Assembly (NCBI RefSeq): GCF_018274385.1
Contig: NZ_JAAFYZ010000065.1
Span: forward strand, 1-45,086
DNA length: 45,086 nucleotides
Reading direction: 5' to 3'
From: Catenulispora pinistramenti
GTDB lineage: Bacteria; Actinomycetota; Actinomycetes; Streptomycetales; Catenulisporaceae
Under the pieces are notes generated by a model. It saw only the letters and a program-made list of their open reading frames with translations, made no database searches and had not been told where the DNA came from. This document shows, in pieces, positions 8,567 to 17,104 of this stretch (positions are counted from its first letter, which is position 1; each line of letters opens with the position of its first letter). The translations under genes and the position numbers were made by a program.

Positions 8567-9444
8567 GTGCGGGAGCTGAGAAGGACGCGGGGGCCGGCGG
8601 CCAGCAGGCGGCCGAGGGCGGCGGCGTAGCCGCGGCGGAAGCCGGGCACTCCGGCGGCGGCATGCCTGGTGGCGGCGAGATCGGCGGCGGCACGCCTGGT
8701 GCCGGTGAGCCCGGCGGCACGACCGCTGTCGGCAAGCCTGGTGTCGGTGCCCCCGGTGCCCCCGGTGCCCCCGGTGTCGCCGACCCGGCGGCCGACCCCG
8801 CCGCCGCGGCCCGCCGAGCCGGCCGCCGCGAACTGACCATCACGGTCCTGATCGCCCTGCTCGGCGGCGTGATCGCCTGGGCCTGCGCCGGCCGTACCTG
8901 GGCCACCGGCCTCGCCGGCTCGGCCCCGAACACCCTCAAGGTCACCGCCAGCGGCAACGACCTGTCGGCCGGGGTGACCGCCCTCGGCCTGACCGCGCTG
9001 GCCGGCGCGCTCGCGCTGTTCGCCACCCAGCGCCTGGCCCGCCGGCTGGTCGGCGTGCTGTTGATCGCCGCCGGGATCGGCACGGCCGTCTACGCGTTCG
9101 GCGAACGCGGCACGAGTCACGCCGCCCGCGTCCTGGCCCAGAAGGCCGCGGCGAAGGGCTACGCGACGGACTCCGTCCACGCGCACAGCTCCTCCTGGTG
9201 GCTGCTCGCCGTCATCGGCGGGGTGCTGGTGGTGCTGGCCGGGGCCTCGGCCGTGCTGCGCGGCGGCGGCTGGCCGGGGATGTCCTCGCGCTACGAGAAC
9301 GCCGCCTCCAAGGCCGCCGCGCGCGCCGCCGACACCGGCAGCGCCAAGGACCTGTGGGACGCCCTGGACCGGGGCGAAGACCCCACCGAACCGGCCGAGG
9401 CGCCCGCCGTCGCGCTCAACACCACCCCGGGCGCGGAGCATTAG
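8563..9444 (+). CDS. Trp-operon-associated integral membrane protein
   Basis: This 293-residue protein belongs by position and topology to the conserved membrane protein found between trpE and trpC in actinobacteria (Trp biosynthesis-associated family). Its biochemical role is unknown. Residues 1-80 are Gly/Ala/Pro-rich, with repeated GAPGAPG-type segments. Four membrane helices follow at about 91-109, 137-155, 162-179 and 211-232, then a charged tail of about 60 residues. The GTG at 8563 overlaps the trpE stop (GTGA) and follows GGAGG (8551-8555), so it is translationally coupled to trpE. The N-terminal low-complexity part is encoded by imperfect GGTGCC-type repeats and may vary in length. 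Confidence 0.88.
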   Translation: MSAGAEKDAGAGGQQAAEGGGVAAAEAGHSGGGMPGGGEIGGGTPGAGEPGGTTAVGKPGVGAPGAPGAPGVADPAADPAAAARRAGRRELTITVLIALLGGVIAWACAGRTWATGLAGSAPNTLKVTASGNDLSAGVTALGLTALAGALALFATQRLARRLVGVLLIAAGIGTAVYAFGERGTSHAARVLAQKAAAKGYATDSVHAHSSSWWLLAVIGGVLVVLAGASAVLRGGGWPGMSSRYENAASKAAARAADTGSAKDLWDALDRGEDPTEPAEAPAVALNTTPGAEH

Positions 9445-9461
9445 GCCGAATCGGTGACAAT

Positions 9462-9482
9462 GGAGGGGTCTTGAGACCCTCC
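9462..9482 (+). terminator. Hairpin between the trpE operon and the HGxxPAAW gene
   Basis: GGAGGGGTC (9462-9470) pairs with GACCCTCC (9475-9482), with one bulged G and a TTGA loop. It ends the hisI-trpE transcript or sits at the 5' end of the next one. A GACAAT box (9456-9461) directly precedes it, so both roles are possible. Confidence 0.4.
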
Positions 9483-9501
9483 CGTCAGCGCAAGGAGCAC
9501 C

Positions 9502-9708
9502 ATGTCGTCATCCAGCGGCGAAGACCACGGCAGCACCCCCGCGGCCTGGACCGCCGTCTTCCTCTGCATCGTCGGCTTCCTGATCGGCGGCGCCGGGCTG
9601 GTCATCGGCACCCCGGCCCTGGCCATCGTCGGCGGTGCGATCGCCGTGGTGTCCCCGGTCGTCGGCAAGGTCATGTCCGCGATGGGCCTGGGCGCCGCCG
9701 CGAAGTAG
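9502..9708 (+). CDS. HGxxPAAW family small membrane protein
   Basis: This 68-residue protein carries the family motif His-Gly-x-x-Pro-Ala-Ala-Trp at residues 9-16 (HGSTPAAW). Two hydrophobic segments follow (about 17-35 and 39-57), so it is a small inner-membrane protein. Members of this actinobacterial family regularly sit beside trp genes; no function is known. The ATG follows AAGGAG (9491-9496) at good spacing. A GACAAT -10 box at 9456-9461 suggests its own promoter, and a strong hairpin (9724-9760) follows, so it may be a separate unit between trpE and trpC. Confidence 0.9.
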   Translation: MSSSSGEDHGSTPAAWTAVFLCIVGFLIGGAGLVIGTPALAIVGGAIAVVSPVVGKVMSAMGLGAAAK

Positions 9709-9723
9709 CCGTGCCCGCCCGAA

Positions 9724-9760
9724 CCGGCCGCGGACCTGGGATCGCCGGACCCGCGGCCGG
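9724..9760 (+). terminator. Hairpin after the HGxxPAAW gene
   Basis: CCGGCCGCGG (9724-9733) pairs perfectly with CCGCGGCCGG (9751-9760) across a 17-base loop, 15 bases after the stop codon. There is no T-tract. Confidence 0.5.
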
Positions 9761-9904
9761 GCCCGTTCGTCCCACCAGAAGATCACTGGACTTCGGCGGT
9801 CCCCGGGAGCCGCTAGAGTGAGACGTCGGACACGCCGCCCACCCAGTCGTATTCTCGGGGCGCCGCGGTCCATCTTGTGAGGCGATCGAGGGGAGCTGAC
9901 GACG

Positions 9905-10729
9905 GTGAACGTACTTGCCGAGATCATCGAAGGCGTCCGCCTCGACCTTGCCGAGCGCCAGGAAGAAGTCACCCTCGACGATCTGAAGGCCAAGGTCGCC
10001 CGGCTGGACAGCGCCATCGACGGGGTCGAGGCCCTGCGCCGCGGCGGATCCGGCGGCGACGGCGTGAAGGTGATCGCCGAGGTGAAGCGCTCCTCGCCGT
10101 CCAAGGGCGCGCTCGCGGCCATCGCGGACCCCGCGGGCCTGGCCGCCGACTACGAGGCCGGCGGCGCGACCGTGATCTCCGTCCTCACCGAGCGGCGCCG
10201 CTTCGGGGGCTCGCTGGCCGACCTGGACGACGTCCGCCAGAAGGTGGACATCGCGGTCCTGCGCAAGGACTTCATCGTCACCAGCTACCAGCTCTGGGAG
10301 GCCCGCGCGCACCGCGCCGACCTGGCCCTGCTGATCGTCGCCGCCCTCGAACAGCCGGCCCTGGAGTCGCTGATCGAGCGGGCCGGCAGCATCGGGCTGA
10401 CCCCGCTGGTCGAGGTGCACGACGAGGAGGAGGTGCGCCGCGCCCTGGACGCCGGCGCCCGCCTGATCGGCGTCAACGCCCGCGACCTGAAGACCCTGGA
10501 GGTCAAGCGCGACACCTTCGCGCGACTGGCCCCGCTGATCCCGGACGACGTCGTGCGCGTCGCCGAGTCCGGCGTCCGCGGCCCGCACGACCTCATCGCC
10601 TACGCCAACTCCGGCGCCGACGCGGTCCTGGTCGGCGAGTCGCTGGTGACCGGCAAGGACCCGCGTGCCGCGGTCGCCGACCTGGTCGCGGCCGGTGCGC
10701 ATCCCGCACTGCGGAACGGTCGCGGCTGA
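9905..10729 (+). CDS. trpC: Indole-3-glycerol phosphate synthase
   Basis: TrpC closes the indole ring, turning carboxyphenylamino-deoxyribulose phosphate into indole-3-glycerol phosphate. The 274-residue TIM barrel has the family motifs in order: [13 protein letters not shown] with catalytic Lys61, the LRKDFI motif, [26 protein letters not shown], and the phosphate-binding VAESGVR and [10 protein letters not shown] segments. The length is normal. The GTG at 9905 begins the conserved N-terminus and follows a GGGGAG about ten bases upstream. A TAGAGT box at 9814-9819 could be a promoter some 80 bases upstream. The next ORF downstream is the Trp-rich leader ahead of trpB. Confidence 0.96.
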   Translation: MNVLAEIIEGVRLDLAERQEEVTLDDLKAKVARLDSAIDGVEALRRGGSGGDGVKVIAEVKRSSPSKGALAAIADPAGLAADYEAGGATVISVLTERRRFGGSLADLDDVRQKVDIAVLRKDFIVTSYQLWEARAHRADLALLIVAALEQPALESLIERAGSIGLTPLVEVHDEEEVRRALDAGARLIGVNARDLKTLEVKRDTFARLAPLIPDDVVRVAESGVRGPHDLIAYANSGADAVLVGESLVTGKDPRAAVADLVAAGAHPALRNGRG

Positions 10730-10759
10730 CGGCCGGGCCGGTGGAGTAGAGTCCAGACC
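10725..10759 (+). promoter_or_regulatory. Promoter of the trpBA leader, probably leaderless
   Basis: TAGAGT (10747-10752) is a good -10 box. GCTGAC (10725-10730), overlapping the end of trpC, is a fair -35 at 16 bases. The GTG of the leader ORF starts seven bases after the -10 box, so the RNA should begin at that codon. Confidence 0.5.
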
Positions 10760-10846
10760 GTGATGTCCAGCCAGCCGAGGGCCGCGGCCCGCCGCCGACC
10801 GTGGTGGCGGCATGCCCCGGCGGCGCGGCGATGGCAGGAAGCGTAA
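10760..10846 (+). CDS. Candidate tryptophan leader peptide upstream of trpB
   Basis: A 28-codon ORF (GTG at 10760, or ATG at 10763) ends at TAA 10844. It has tandem Trp codons 15 and 16 (TGGTGG at 10802-10807) and a third Trp at codon 25. The segment PWWRHAPAAR recalls the Trp-run-plus-HPAA ending I remember for streptomycete trpE leader peptides. The ORF lies between trpC and trpB, where Streptomyces carries the small trpX/trpM gene, but it does not resemble that protein as I recall it. Three Trp in 28 residues, a promoter pointing at the first codon and a hairpin overlapping the stop codon together suggest ribosome-mediated control of trpBA. A stable peptide product is not implied. This is inference from layout. 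Confidence 0.55.
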   Translation: MMSSQPRAAARRRPWWRHAPAARRWQEA

Positions 10847-10876
10847 GAGCCACGCGCTCTTAGTCAGACTTCTGCC
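10833..10876 (+). promoter_or_regulatory. Hairpin in the trpBA leader (attenuator or antiterminator)
   Basis: TAAGAGC (10844-10850) pairs perfectly with GCTCTTA (10856-10862) around CACGC. The stem extends outward through GGCAG and AAG (10833-10841) with CTTCTGCC (10869-10876), interrupted by an internal loop and one bulge. The leader ORF's third Trp codon and its stop codon lie in the 5' arm, so a translating ribosome would control whether it forms. No T-tract follows. Confidence 0.5.
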
Positions 10877-10913
10877 ATAGCACGTCCCCATCACTCATCA
10901 CCTGGACATCCCC

Positions 10914-12188
10914 ATGTCTGAACAGACCGATCCGCGCGCTGAGATCATCTCCGCGTACGCGGCCACGGCCGCGATGCCCGACGACACCGGGCACTTCCCC
11001 ACCGACGACACCCTGTTCGGCGGCCGCTTCATGCCCGAGGCGCTGATGGCCGTTTTGAAAGAGGTCACCGAGGCCTACGAGACCTCCAAGACCGACCCGG
11101 CGTTCCACCGGGAGTTCGCCGACCTGCTGCTGCACTACGCGAACCGCCCGAGCCTGCTGACCGAGGCGCGCAACCTGTCCCGGCGGGCCGGCGCGCGCAT
11201 CCTGCTCAAGCGGGAGGACCTGAACCACACCGGTTCCCACAAGATCAACAATGTGCTGGGCCAGGCGCTGCTGGCCAAGCGCATGGGCAAGACCCGGGTC
11301 ATCGCCGAGACCGGGGCCGGGCAGCACGGCGTGGCCACCGCGACCGCCGCGGCGCTGCTCGGGCTGGACTGCGTCGTGTACATGGGCGCCGAGGACACCA
11401 AACGGCAGGCGCTGAACGTGGCCCGGATGCGGATGCTCGGCGCCGAGGTGGTGCCGGTCGCGATCGGGTCGCAGACCCTCAAGGACGCGATCAACGAGGC
11501 GCTGCGCGACTGGGTGGCCAGTGCCGACACCACGTACTACCTGCTCGGGACCGCGGCCGGTCCGCATCCGTTCCCGGCGATGGTCCGCGACTTCGCGCGG
11601 GTCATCGGCGTGGAGGCGCGGCGGCAGACGCTGGAGGCCACCGGAGCGCTGCCGGACGCCGTGTGCGCGTGCATCGGCGGCGGCTCCAACGCGATCGGCG
11701 TCTTCCACGCCTTCCTGCCGGATGAGTCGGTGCGGCTCTACGGCTTCGAAGCCGGCGGGTCGGGCCTGGCGACCGGGCTGCACGCGTCGTCCATCACCGG
11801 CGGTTCGGTCGGCGTCCTGCACGGCACCCGCACCTTCCTGCTCCAGGACGAGTACGGCCAGACCAAGGAGAGCCACAGCATCTCGGCCGGGCTGGACTAC
11901 CCGGCGGTGGGTCCCGAGCATGCGTATCTGCACGCCACCGGCCGTGCGATCTACGAACCCGTGGACGACCGCGAGGCGATGGACGCCTTCCGCGTCCTGT
12001 GCCAGACCGAGGGCATCATCCCGGCCATCGAGTCGGCGCACGCCATCGCCGGCGCCCTGCGCATCGCGCCGCGGCTGGCCGAGGAACTCGGACGCGAACC
12101 GGTGATCGTCGTGAACCTGTCGGGCCGCGGCGACAAGGACATGCACACCGCGGCTGGCTACTTCGGCTTCGAGGGGGGAGACCTGTGA
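10914..12188 (+). CDS. trpB: Tryptophan synthase beta chain
   Basis: TrpB joins indole, channelled from TrpA, to serine with pyridoxal phosphate to make tryptophan. The 424-residue protein has the cofactor lysine Lys110 in HTGSHKINN, the ETGAGQHG motif after it, the phosphate-binding GGGSNA at 255-260 and the C-terminal SGRGDKD. It is the standard TrpB1 form that pairs with TrpA. The ATG at 10914 has no good Shine-Dalgarno, and its first codons can pair with a leader segment (TCAGAC at 10864-10869 with GTCTGA at 10916-10921). This fits control of initiation by the leader. The stop overlaps trpA (GTGA). Confidence 0.97.
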   Translation: MSEQTDPRAEIISAYAATAAMPDDTGHFPTDDTLFGGRFMPEALMAVLKEVTEAYETSKTDPAFHREFADLLLHYANRPSLLTEARNLSRRAGARILLKREDLNHTGSHKINNVLGQALLAKRMGKTRVIAETGAGQHGVATATAAALLGLDCVVYMGAEDTKRQALNVARMRMLGAEVVPVAIGSQTLKDAINEALRDWVASADTTYYLLGTAAGPHPFPAMVRDFARVIGVEARRQTLEATGALPDAVCACIGGGSNAIGVFHAFLPDESVRLYGFEAGGSGLATGLHASSITGGSVGVLHGTRTFLLQDEYGQTKESHSISAGLDYPAVGPEHAYLHATGRAIYEPVDDREAMDAFRVLCQTEGIIPAIESAHAIAGALRIAPRLAEELGREPVIVVNLSGRGDKDMHTAAGYFGFEGGDL

Positions 12189-12994
12189 ACCGGCTCCAGG
12201 ACGTGCTCAAGAACGCGCGGGCCGAGAACCGCGCGGTCCTCATCGGCTACCTGCCGGCGGGCTACCCGAGCGTGGAGGGCTCCATCGACGCCATGCGCGC
12301 CATGGTCGAGGGCGGCTGCGACATCATCGAGGTCGGCCTGCCGTACTCCGACCCGGCGATGGACGGCCCGGTCATCCAGGCCGCCGCCGACCAGGCGCTG
12401 GCGCACGGTGTCAGCACCCCGGACGTCATCCGCGCGGCCGGAGCGGTCGCCGACACCGGCGCGGCCGCGCTGATCATGTCCTACTGGAATCCGATCGAGC
12501 ACTACGGAGTCGACCGCTTCGCCGCCGAACTGGCGGCCGTCGGCGGCAGCGGCGTCATCACCCCGGACCTGATCCCCGAGGAAGCCGGTCCGTGGATCGC
12601 CGCGACCGATGCCCACGACCTCGGCCGGGTCTTCCTGGTCGCGCCGAGTTCCAGCGCCGAGCGGATCGCGCTGACCGCCGAAGCCTGTACCGGCTTCGTC
12701 TACGCCGGTGCGGTGATGGGCGTCACCGGCGCCCGGGAGCAGGTCGGCCACGCGGCGCAGGAGCTGGTAGCGCGCACGAAGGAGGCGACCGGGCAGGCGG
12801 TCTGCGTCGGCCTCGGGGTCTCCACCGGCGAGCAGGCGGCGGAGATCGCGGGCTACGCGGACGGCGTGATCGTCGGCTCGGCCTTCGTGCGCCGGCTGCT
12901 GGACAACCGCGATCCGCGCAAGGGCGTGGACGCGGTGCGCGAACTGGCCGCGGAACTCGCCGACGGCGTGCGGCGGGGGAGTAAGGCGCGGTAG
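12185..12994 (+). CDS. trpA: Tryptophan synthase alpha chain
   Basis: TrpA cleaves indole-3-glycerol phosphate to indole and glyceraldehyde 3-phosphate and passes indole to TrpB. The 269-residue TIM barrel has both catalytic acids at the classical positions, Glu49 ([11 protein letters not shown]) and Asp60 (MDGP). The [15 protein letters not shown] and phosphate-binding GVST and GSAFV segments follow. The GTG at 12185 overlaps the trpB stop by four bases and is preceded by a GGGGGGAG run, so the two chains are translationally coupled. The strong hairpin at 13032-13064 closes the operon. Confidence 0.97.
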   Translation: MNRLQDVLKNARAENRAVLIGYLPAGYPSVEGSIDAMRAMVEGGCDIIEVGLPYSDPAMDGPVIQAAADQALAHGVSTPDVIRAAGAVADTGAAALIMSYWNPIEHYGVDRFAAELAAVGGSGVITPDLIPEEAGPWIAATDAHDLGRVFLVAPSSSAERIALTAEACTGFVYAGAVMGVTGAREQVGHAAQELVARTKEATGQAVCVGLGVSTGEQAAEIAGYADGVIVGSAFVRRLLDNRDPRKGVDAVRELAAELADGVRRGSKAR

Positions 12995-13031
12995 CAGTCG
13001 CACACAGTAGCTGAGAAACCGCTAGGAAGTT

Positions 13032-13064
13032 CCCTCGCGGGAGTGAGTGGCACTCCCGCGAGGG
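13032..13064 (+). terminator. Terminator of the trp operon
   Basis: A perfect 14-bp stem, CCCTCGCGGGAGTG (13032-13045) with CACTCCCGCGAGGG (13051-13064), encloses an AGTGG loop 38 bases after trpA. A weak pyrimidine tract follows. It is one of the strongest hairpins in the window. Confidence 0.8.
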
Positions 13065-13142
13065 TGTTCCCTACCTGTAATTTATGAAGCCCGCCCAGAC
13101 TTGAGGCGCGAACGCGCCGCGATCGCCCGAGGACAGAAGGTT

Positions 13143-13682
13143 ATGACTTCGATGGCTTCCAAGGCCTCCGCCACGGACAAGGCCGCGCCCACCTCCGGCG
13201 GCATCCGCGGTTTCGTGGGCGACAACCAGCAGTGGATCAGCCTGGTCATGCGCGTGCTGTTGGCGGCGATGTGGTTCAACTACAGCCTCGGCAAGCTGAC
13301 TTCGCCGGAGACCAACGCGCAGAGCGTGCGGGCCTTCCGGATTCTGCCGGAATCGCTGGTCTCCCCGTTCGGGTACGCGCAGCCCTACCTTGAGCTGGCA
13401 CTGGGCCTGCTGCTGATCCTGGGCCTGGGCACCCGGCTGGTGGCGGTCTTCTCCGCGCTGCTGCTGCTGGTCTACATCGGCGGCATCATCTCGCTGGGCG
13501 CCCGGGGCATCGCGATCAGCTGCGGCTGTGGCGGCTCCGGCGGCCTGGTGCCCAAGGGGCACACCCGCTACACCCTGGACGTGCTGCGCGACCTGCTCTA
13601 CATCCTTCCGGCGGCGTGGCTGATCTGGAAGCCGGCGTCCAAGTTCTCGCTGGAGCGGGCGCTGCTGGGCGACCCGATCTGA
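13143..13682 (+). CDS. MauE/DoxX-like redox-associated membrane protein
   Basis: This 179-residue protein has four predicted membrane helices (from about 37, 80, 100 and 150) and a Cys-Gly-Cys pair (Cys127 and Cys129) in a loop before the last helix. It matches the MauE-type branch of the DoxX superfamily, proteins linked to disulfide handling outside the membrane. The two DsbA-like genes directly downstream support a shared role in extracytoplasmic thiol chemistry, possibly feeding electrons to or from them; that is inference. The ATG at 13143 follows AGAAGG. A longer frame back to 13047 starts inside the trp terminator and is rejected. A TAATTT -10 box at 13078-13083 could drive it. Confidence 0.85.
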   Translation: MTSMASKASATDKAAPTSGGIRGFVGDNQQWISLVMRVLLAAMWFNYSLGKLTSPETNAQSVRAFRILPESLVSPFGYAQPYLELALGLLLILGLGTRLVAVFSALLLLVYIGGIISLGARGIAISCGCGGSGGLVPKGHTRYTLDVLRDLLYILPAAWLIWKPASKFSLERALLGDPI

Positions 13683-13771
13683 GCTTCGCCGGGCGGCTGG
13701 TCCGAGCGTGGCGGTGACCCGTTCTGGCCTGTCCGATTGTTCCGTTATGAGAACCCCCGCACCATGGGGTC

Positions 13772-14620
13772 ATGACGAGCACTGGCGGCGGCGGCCCGCG
13801 CCGTAGCGGACGGGAACGGGCCGCCGAGGCGCGGCGGCAGCAGGCCGCGGCCGATCGGCGCCGCAAACAGCTGGTGATCGGCGGCGTGGCGGTGGCGGTG
13901 ATCGCGCTGGCCGTGCTGATCGGCGTACTGGTGCAGCACAACACGTCGAACAACAACAAGAAGGCGCGCAACGCCTACGGCGCCGGTCAGCCCTTCGCGG
14001 CCCCCGCCGGCGTGGTGCCGGGCCCCGGATCTCCCACCGACCCCGGGGCCATCGTCTACGGCAAGAGCGAGGCCAAGGTCACCGTCGAGGTGGACGAGGA
14101 CGTCCGCTGCCCGTTCTGCAAAGAGGCCGAATCCTTCTTCGGCGCCACCAACAAGGAGTATGCCGACGCCGGCAAGATCCAGGTCCACTACCGGCTGGTC
14201 GACCTGATCGACCGCAACGGCGGCGGCCAGGGCTCGCTGGTCGGCGGCTCGACACTGGCCTGCGCCGCGGACGTCGGGCAGGCCGAGTTCATCGCCTTCC
14301 ACGACCTGATCTTCAAGAACCAGCCGGACGAGACGACGGACTCCTACAGTTCCGTGGACACCATGCTCAACCTGGCCAGCCAGGTCCCCAACCTGCGCAG
14401 CGCGACGTTCGACCAGTGCGCCCGCAGCGGCAAGTACGCGCAGTGGATCAAGGACAACTACACCTGGCTGGGCAAGAAGCTCGGCGGCAGCGTCGGGACA
14501 CCGGACATCTACATCGACGGCACCTCGTTCCCGTTGCAGGATCCCAACGCGGTCCCGGGCACCCAGCAGACCGCCAACTACAAGGCCGCGCTGGACGCCG
14601 CCGTCGCCAAGCAGGGCTGA
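13772..14620 (+). CDS. Membrane-anchored DsbA-like thioredoxin protein (first copy)
   Basis: The protein (282 residues) has a basic cytoplasmic N-terminus, one membrane helix at about 34-54, and an extracytoplasmic thioredoxin-fold domain of the DsbA/Thioredoxin_4 type. The active site is Cys113-Pro-Phe-Cys116 and the cis-proline is Pro244 in VGTPDIYIDG. It should oxidise or isomerise disulfides in exported proteins. The second copy, 210 bases downstream, is clearly related (same anchor layout, CPVC site, similar spacing), so the pair looks like an old duplication. The ATG at 13772 is 89 bases after the MauE-like gene; no strong Shine-Dalgarno is seen. A hairpin at 14635-14665 ends this part. 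Confidence 0.92.
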   Translation: MTSTGGGGPRRSGRERAAEARRQQAAADRRRKQLVIGGVAVAVIALAVLIGVLVQHNTSNNNKKARNAYGAGQPFAAPAGVVPGPGSPTDPGAIVYGKSEAKVTVEVDEDVRCPFCKEAESFFGATNKEYADAGKIQVHYRLVDLIDRNGGGQGSLVGGSTLACAADVGQAEFIAFHDLIFKNQPDETTDSYSSVDTMLNLASQVPNLRSATFDQCARSGKYAQWIKDNYTWLGKKLGGSVGTPDIYIDGTSFPLQDPNAVPGTQQTANYKAALDAAVAKQG

Positions 14621-14634
14621 CGATCGCACTACGA

Positions 14635-14665
14635 GGCCGCGGCCTGGCACCACCAGGTCGCGGCC
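14635..14665 (+). terminator. Hairpin between the two DsbA-like genes
   Basis: A 13-bp stem with one G-T wobble pairs 14635-14647 with 14653-14665 around a CACCA loop, 14 bases after the first gene's stop. A TAAGAT -10-like box follows at 14752-14757, so the second gene may be transcribed separately. Confidence 0.5.
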
Positions 14666-14830
14666 TGGCGAACAAGACCCCGGCCTAAAAGTTCCTGAAG
14701 GATTTGCCGCAACCCCGACCACCTCCGGTGCGTTTTCAGGCAGTCACCGCATAAGATGCGGTGCGCGCGCCCTGAGACGGAACGGCGGCGTGCCAATACC
14801 AGACGGCATCGGACAGGACTGTTAACGACG

Positions 14831-15835
14831 ATGAGCCAGGCGAACCGGGTAGGAAAGCAGAACGCTCGCGAGCGGGTGATGGCGGAGAAGATCGCCCGCC
14901 AACGGGCTGAGCGGCGCCGCAAGCAGTGGACCATCGGCGGGGTCGTGGTCGTGGTCATCGCCGTGGCCGGCGGCGTCGGCATCGCGGTCAACGCCGCCAA
15001 GCACGACAGCGGCACCTATCTGGCGCCGGTCGGCGCGGTCGTCGACCCGCAGGCCAAGTCCAGCAAGGACCTGGGCATCCACGTCGGCTCGGCCGACGCG
15101 CCGGTGAAGATGACCGTGTTCGAGGACTTCCGCTGCCCGGTCTGCCAGGAGATCGAGGGCGCCGTCGAGCCGACGTACAAGCAGTACGTCGAGGCCGGCA
15201 AGCTGCAGATCACCTACCACCCGGTCCGGCTGATCGACAGCAACAACGGCGGCAAGGGCTCGCTCAACGGCGGCAACGCCGCGGCCTGCGCGCAGGACCA
15301 GGGCGAGTTCGTCCCGATGCACGACCTGCTCTACGCGAACCAGCCGAACGAGGAGACCGACGGCTACGGCGACAACTCCAAGATCCTTTCGATCGCGGAC
15401 CAGGTCCCGGCGCTGAAGGTCAGCACGGCGTTCCAGACCTGCGTCACCAAGGGCCAGCACGACACCTGGGTGCAGGACAACGCCGACCAGTTCAACAAGC
15501 TGCAGCTGCCCGGCACGCCGACCATGTTCATCGACGGCCAGCAGCTGACCTTCGGCCAGCAGAACCAGGCCGCGGTGCTGCAGTACTTCCAGGGCCAGCT
15601 GGACGCGGCGTTCAAGAAGGACGGCAGCAAGGCCGGCACCCCGACCACGCTGCCGACCGCACCGGCCTCGGCGCCGTCCTCGGGCGCGTCCTCCTCCGGT
15701 GCGCCTTCCGCCTCGGGTTCGTCCTCGGGTGCGTCGTCCTCCTCGGGTGCGCCGTCGTCCTCCGGCTCGTCCTCGGGCACGCCGTCCTCGACCGGCTCCT
15801 CCTCCGGTTCCACCCCGACTTCGTCGAAGTCCTGA
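14831..15835 (+). CDS. Membrane-anchored DsbA-like thioredoxin protein (second copy)
   Basis: This 334-residue relative of the upstream protein has a charged N-terminus rich in Arg and Lys, a membrane helix at about 33-53, the active site Cys102-Pro-Val-Cys105 and the cis-proline Pro230 (PGTPTMFIDG). Residues 271-334 form a Ser/Gly/Pro tail with repeated SSGxxSSSG blocks, probably a flexible wall-spanning or linker segment. I chose the ATG at 14831 because the family starts with a short MSQ-type basic leader. An in-frame ATG at 14756 would add 25 arginine-rich residues with little support. It ends 75 bases before lgt. Confidence 0.9.
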   Translation: MSQANRVGKQNARERVMAEKIARQRAERRRKQWTIGGVVVVVIAVAGGVGIAVNAAKHDSGTYLAPVGAVVDPQAKSSKDLGIHVGSADAPVKMTVFEDFRCPVCQEIEGAVEPTYKQYVEAGKLQITYHPVRLIDSNNGGKGSLNGGNAAACAQDQGEFVPMHDLLYANQPNEETDGYGDNSKILSIADQVPALKVSTAFQTCVTKGQHDTWVQDNADQFNKLQLPGTPTMFIDGQQLTFGQQNQAAVLQYFQGQLDAAFKKDGSKAGTPTTLPTAPASAPSSGASSSGAPSASGSSSGASSSSGAPSSSGSSSGTPSSTGSSSGSTPTSSKS

Positions 15836-15910
15836 CCGCACCCGGCCTGAGCCGCGGCTGACCGAGAGGCGGCCGCGGCCCACCCGAACCCCAGAGGACG
15901 CCCGCCCCCG

Positions 15911-17074
15911 ATGAGCCTCAACCCCGCCCACCAGGTCGCCACGTACCTGGCGGACATCCCGAGCCCGACCAAGGCCCAGTACCACCTGGGACCGATCCCG
16001 ATCCGGATGTACGCCATGTGCATCCTGGCCGGGATCCTCGTCGCCGTCTGGCTCGGCGACAAGCGCTGGCGTGCCCGCGGCGGCAAGCCGCAGGAGGTCG
16101 TCGACATCGCCATCTGGGCGGTGCCGTTCGGCCTGGTGGGCGGGCGGCTCTACCACGTCATCACGACCTCGGCCCCGTACTTCGGCAAGGGCGGGGACCC
16201 GGTCAAGGCGTTCTACGTGTGGCAGGGCGGCCTGGGGATCTGGGGTGCCATCGCCCTGGGCGCGCTCGGTGCCTACATCGGCTGCCGCCGCCGCGGCGCC
16301 TCGCTGCTCTCCTTCGCCGACGCGGTGGCGCCCGGCGTGGTGCTGGCCCAGGCGATGGGCCGCTGGGGCAACTACTTCAACAACGAGCTCTACGGCGGCC
16401 ACACCAGCCTGCCGTGGGGCTTGAAGGTCCACGTCATGGACACCACGACGCAGACCGCGGTGGTCGGCCCGGACGGCAAGGCCGAACTGGTGGCCGGCGG
16501 GCCGTTCCACCCGACGTTCCTGTACGAGTCGATCTGGTGCGTGGGCGTCGCGATCCTGCTGCTGTGGGCCGACCGCCGGTTCAAGCTCGGCAACGGCCGG
16601 GTGTTCGCGCTTTATGTCGCGGCCTACACCGTGGGCCGGTTCTGGATCGAGTCGCTACGCATCGACGACGCGCACCACTTCCTCGGTATGCGGCTCAACG
16701 ACTGGACCTCGATCATCGTCTTCCTCGGCGCGGTCGTCGGGTTCTTCTGGCTGGCGAAGAACCGGCCGGGACGCGAGGACTCGCCCTACTTGGCGCTCGC
16801 GGCCGAGACCGCGGATTCCGCCGAGACCGCCGAGACCGCCGAGGATGGCCAGACCACCGAGGTCGGCGAGAGCGCCGAAACCCCTGAAAACCCAGGTGAG
16901 GAAGCCCTTACTGAGGATGCCCTTGTTGGCGCGCAGGCCGGAGAACCTGAAAAACTGGTGAAGGACTCCGAGCCGACCGCCGAGGAGACGTCCGAGGAAT
17001 CAGTAGTCATCCCGGCACAGGACGAGGCACCGGAAGCGGTGCCGACCCCGACTGGCAAGGCGAACGAGTCCTAG
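15911..17074 (+). CDS. lgt: Prolipoprotein diacylglyceryl transferase
   Basis: Lgt transfers diacylglycerol from phosphatidylglycerol to the lipobox cysteine of secreted prolipoproteins, the first step of lipoprotein maturation at the membrane. The 387-residue protein shows the Lgt signature GRWGNYFNNELYG at 150-162 (essential Arg151 and Asn154 equivalents), HPTFLYES from His200, and the late GRFWIESLR motif, spread over about seven membrane helices. After about residue 287 comes a 100-residue acidic tail (AETADSAETAETAE and similar). Such tails occur in streptomycete Lgt proteins and look cytoplasmic and disordered. A likely client lies in this window: the lipoprotein at 30538-31767. The VIT-family gene follows after 30 bases, probably in the same transcript. 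Confidence 0.96.
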   Translation: MSLNPAHQVATYLADIPSPTKAQYHLGPIPIRMYAMCILAGILVAVWLGDKRWRARGGKPQEVVDIAIWAVPFGLVGGRLYHVITTSAPYFGKGGDPVKAFYVWQGGLGIWGAIALGALGAYIGCRRRGASLLSFADAVAPGVVLAQAMGRWGNYFNNELYGGHTSLPWGLKVHVMDTTTQTAVVGPDGKAELVAGGPFHPTFLYESIWCVGVAILLLWADRRFKLGNGRVFALYVAAYTVGRFWIESLRIDDAHHFLGMRLNDWTSIIVFLGAVVGFFWLAKNRPGREDSPYLALAAETADSAETAETAEDGQTTEVGESAETPENPGEEALTEDALVGAQAGEPEKLVKDSEPTAEETSEESVVIPAQDEAPEAVPTPTGKANES

Positions 17075-17104
17075 AACCCGTTACCGCCAGCCAGGATCGA
17101 GTCG

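Noticed and set aside
10760-10846. TrpM/TrpX homologue
   Set aside because: The position matches, but the sequence is short, Arg/Ala-rich with clustered Trp, and looks like a leader peptide rather than the TrpM protein as I recall it.
13047-13142. N-terminal extension of the MauE-like protein
   Set aside because: It would begin inside the trp terminator hairpin. The ATG at 13143 has a proper AGAAGG site and starts a normal-length protein.
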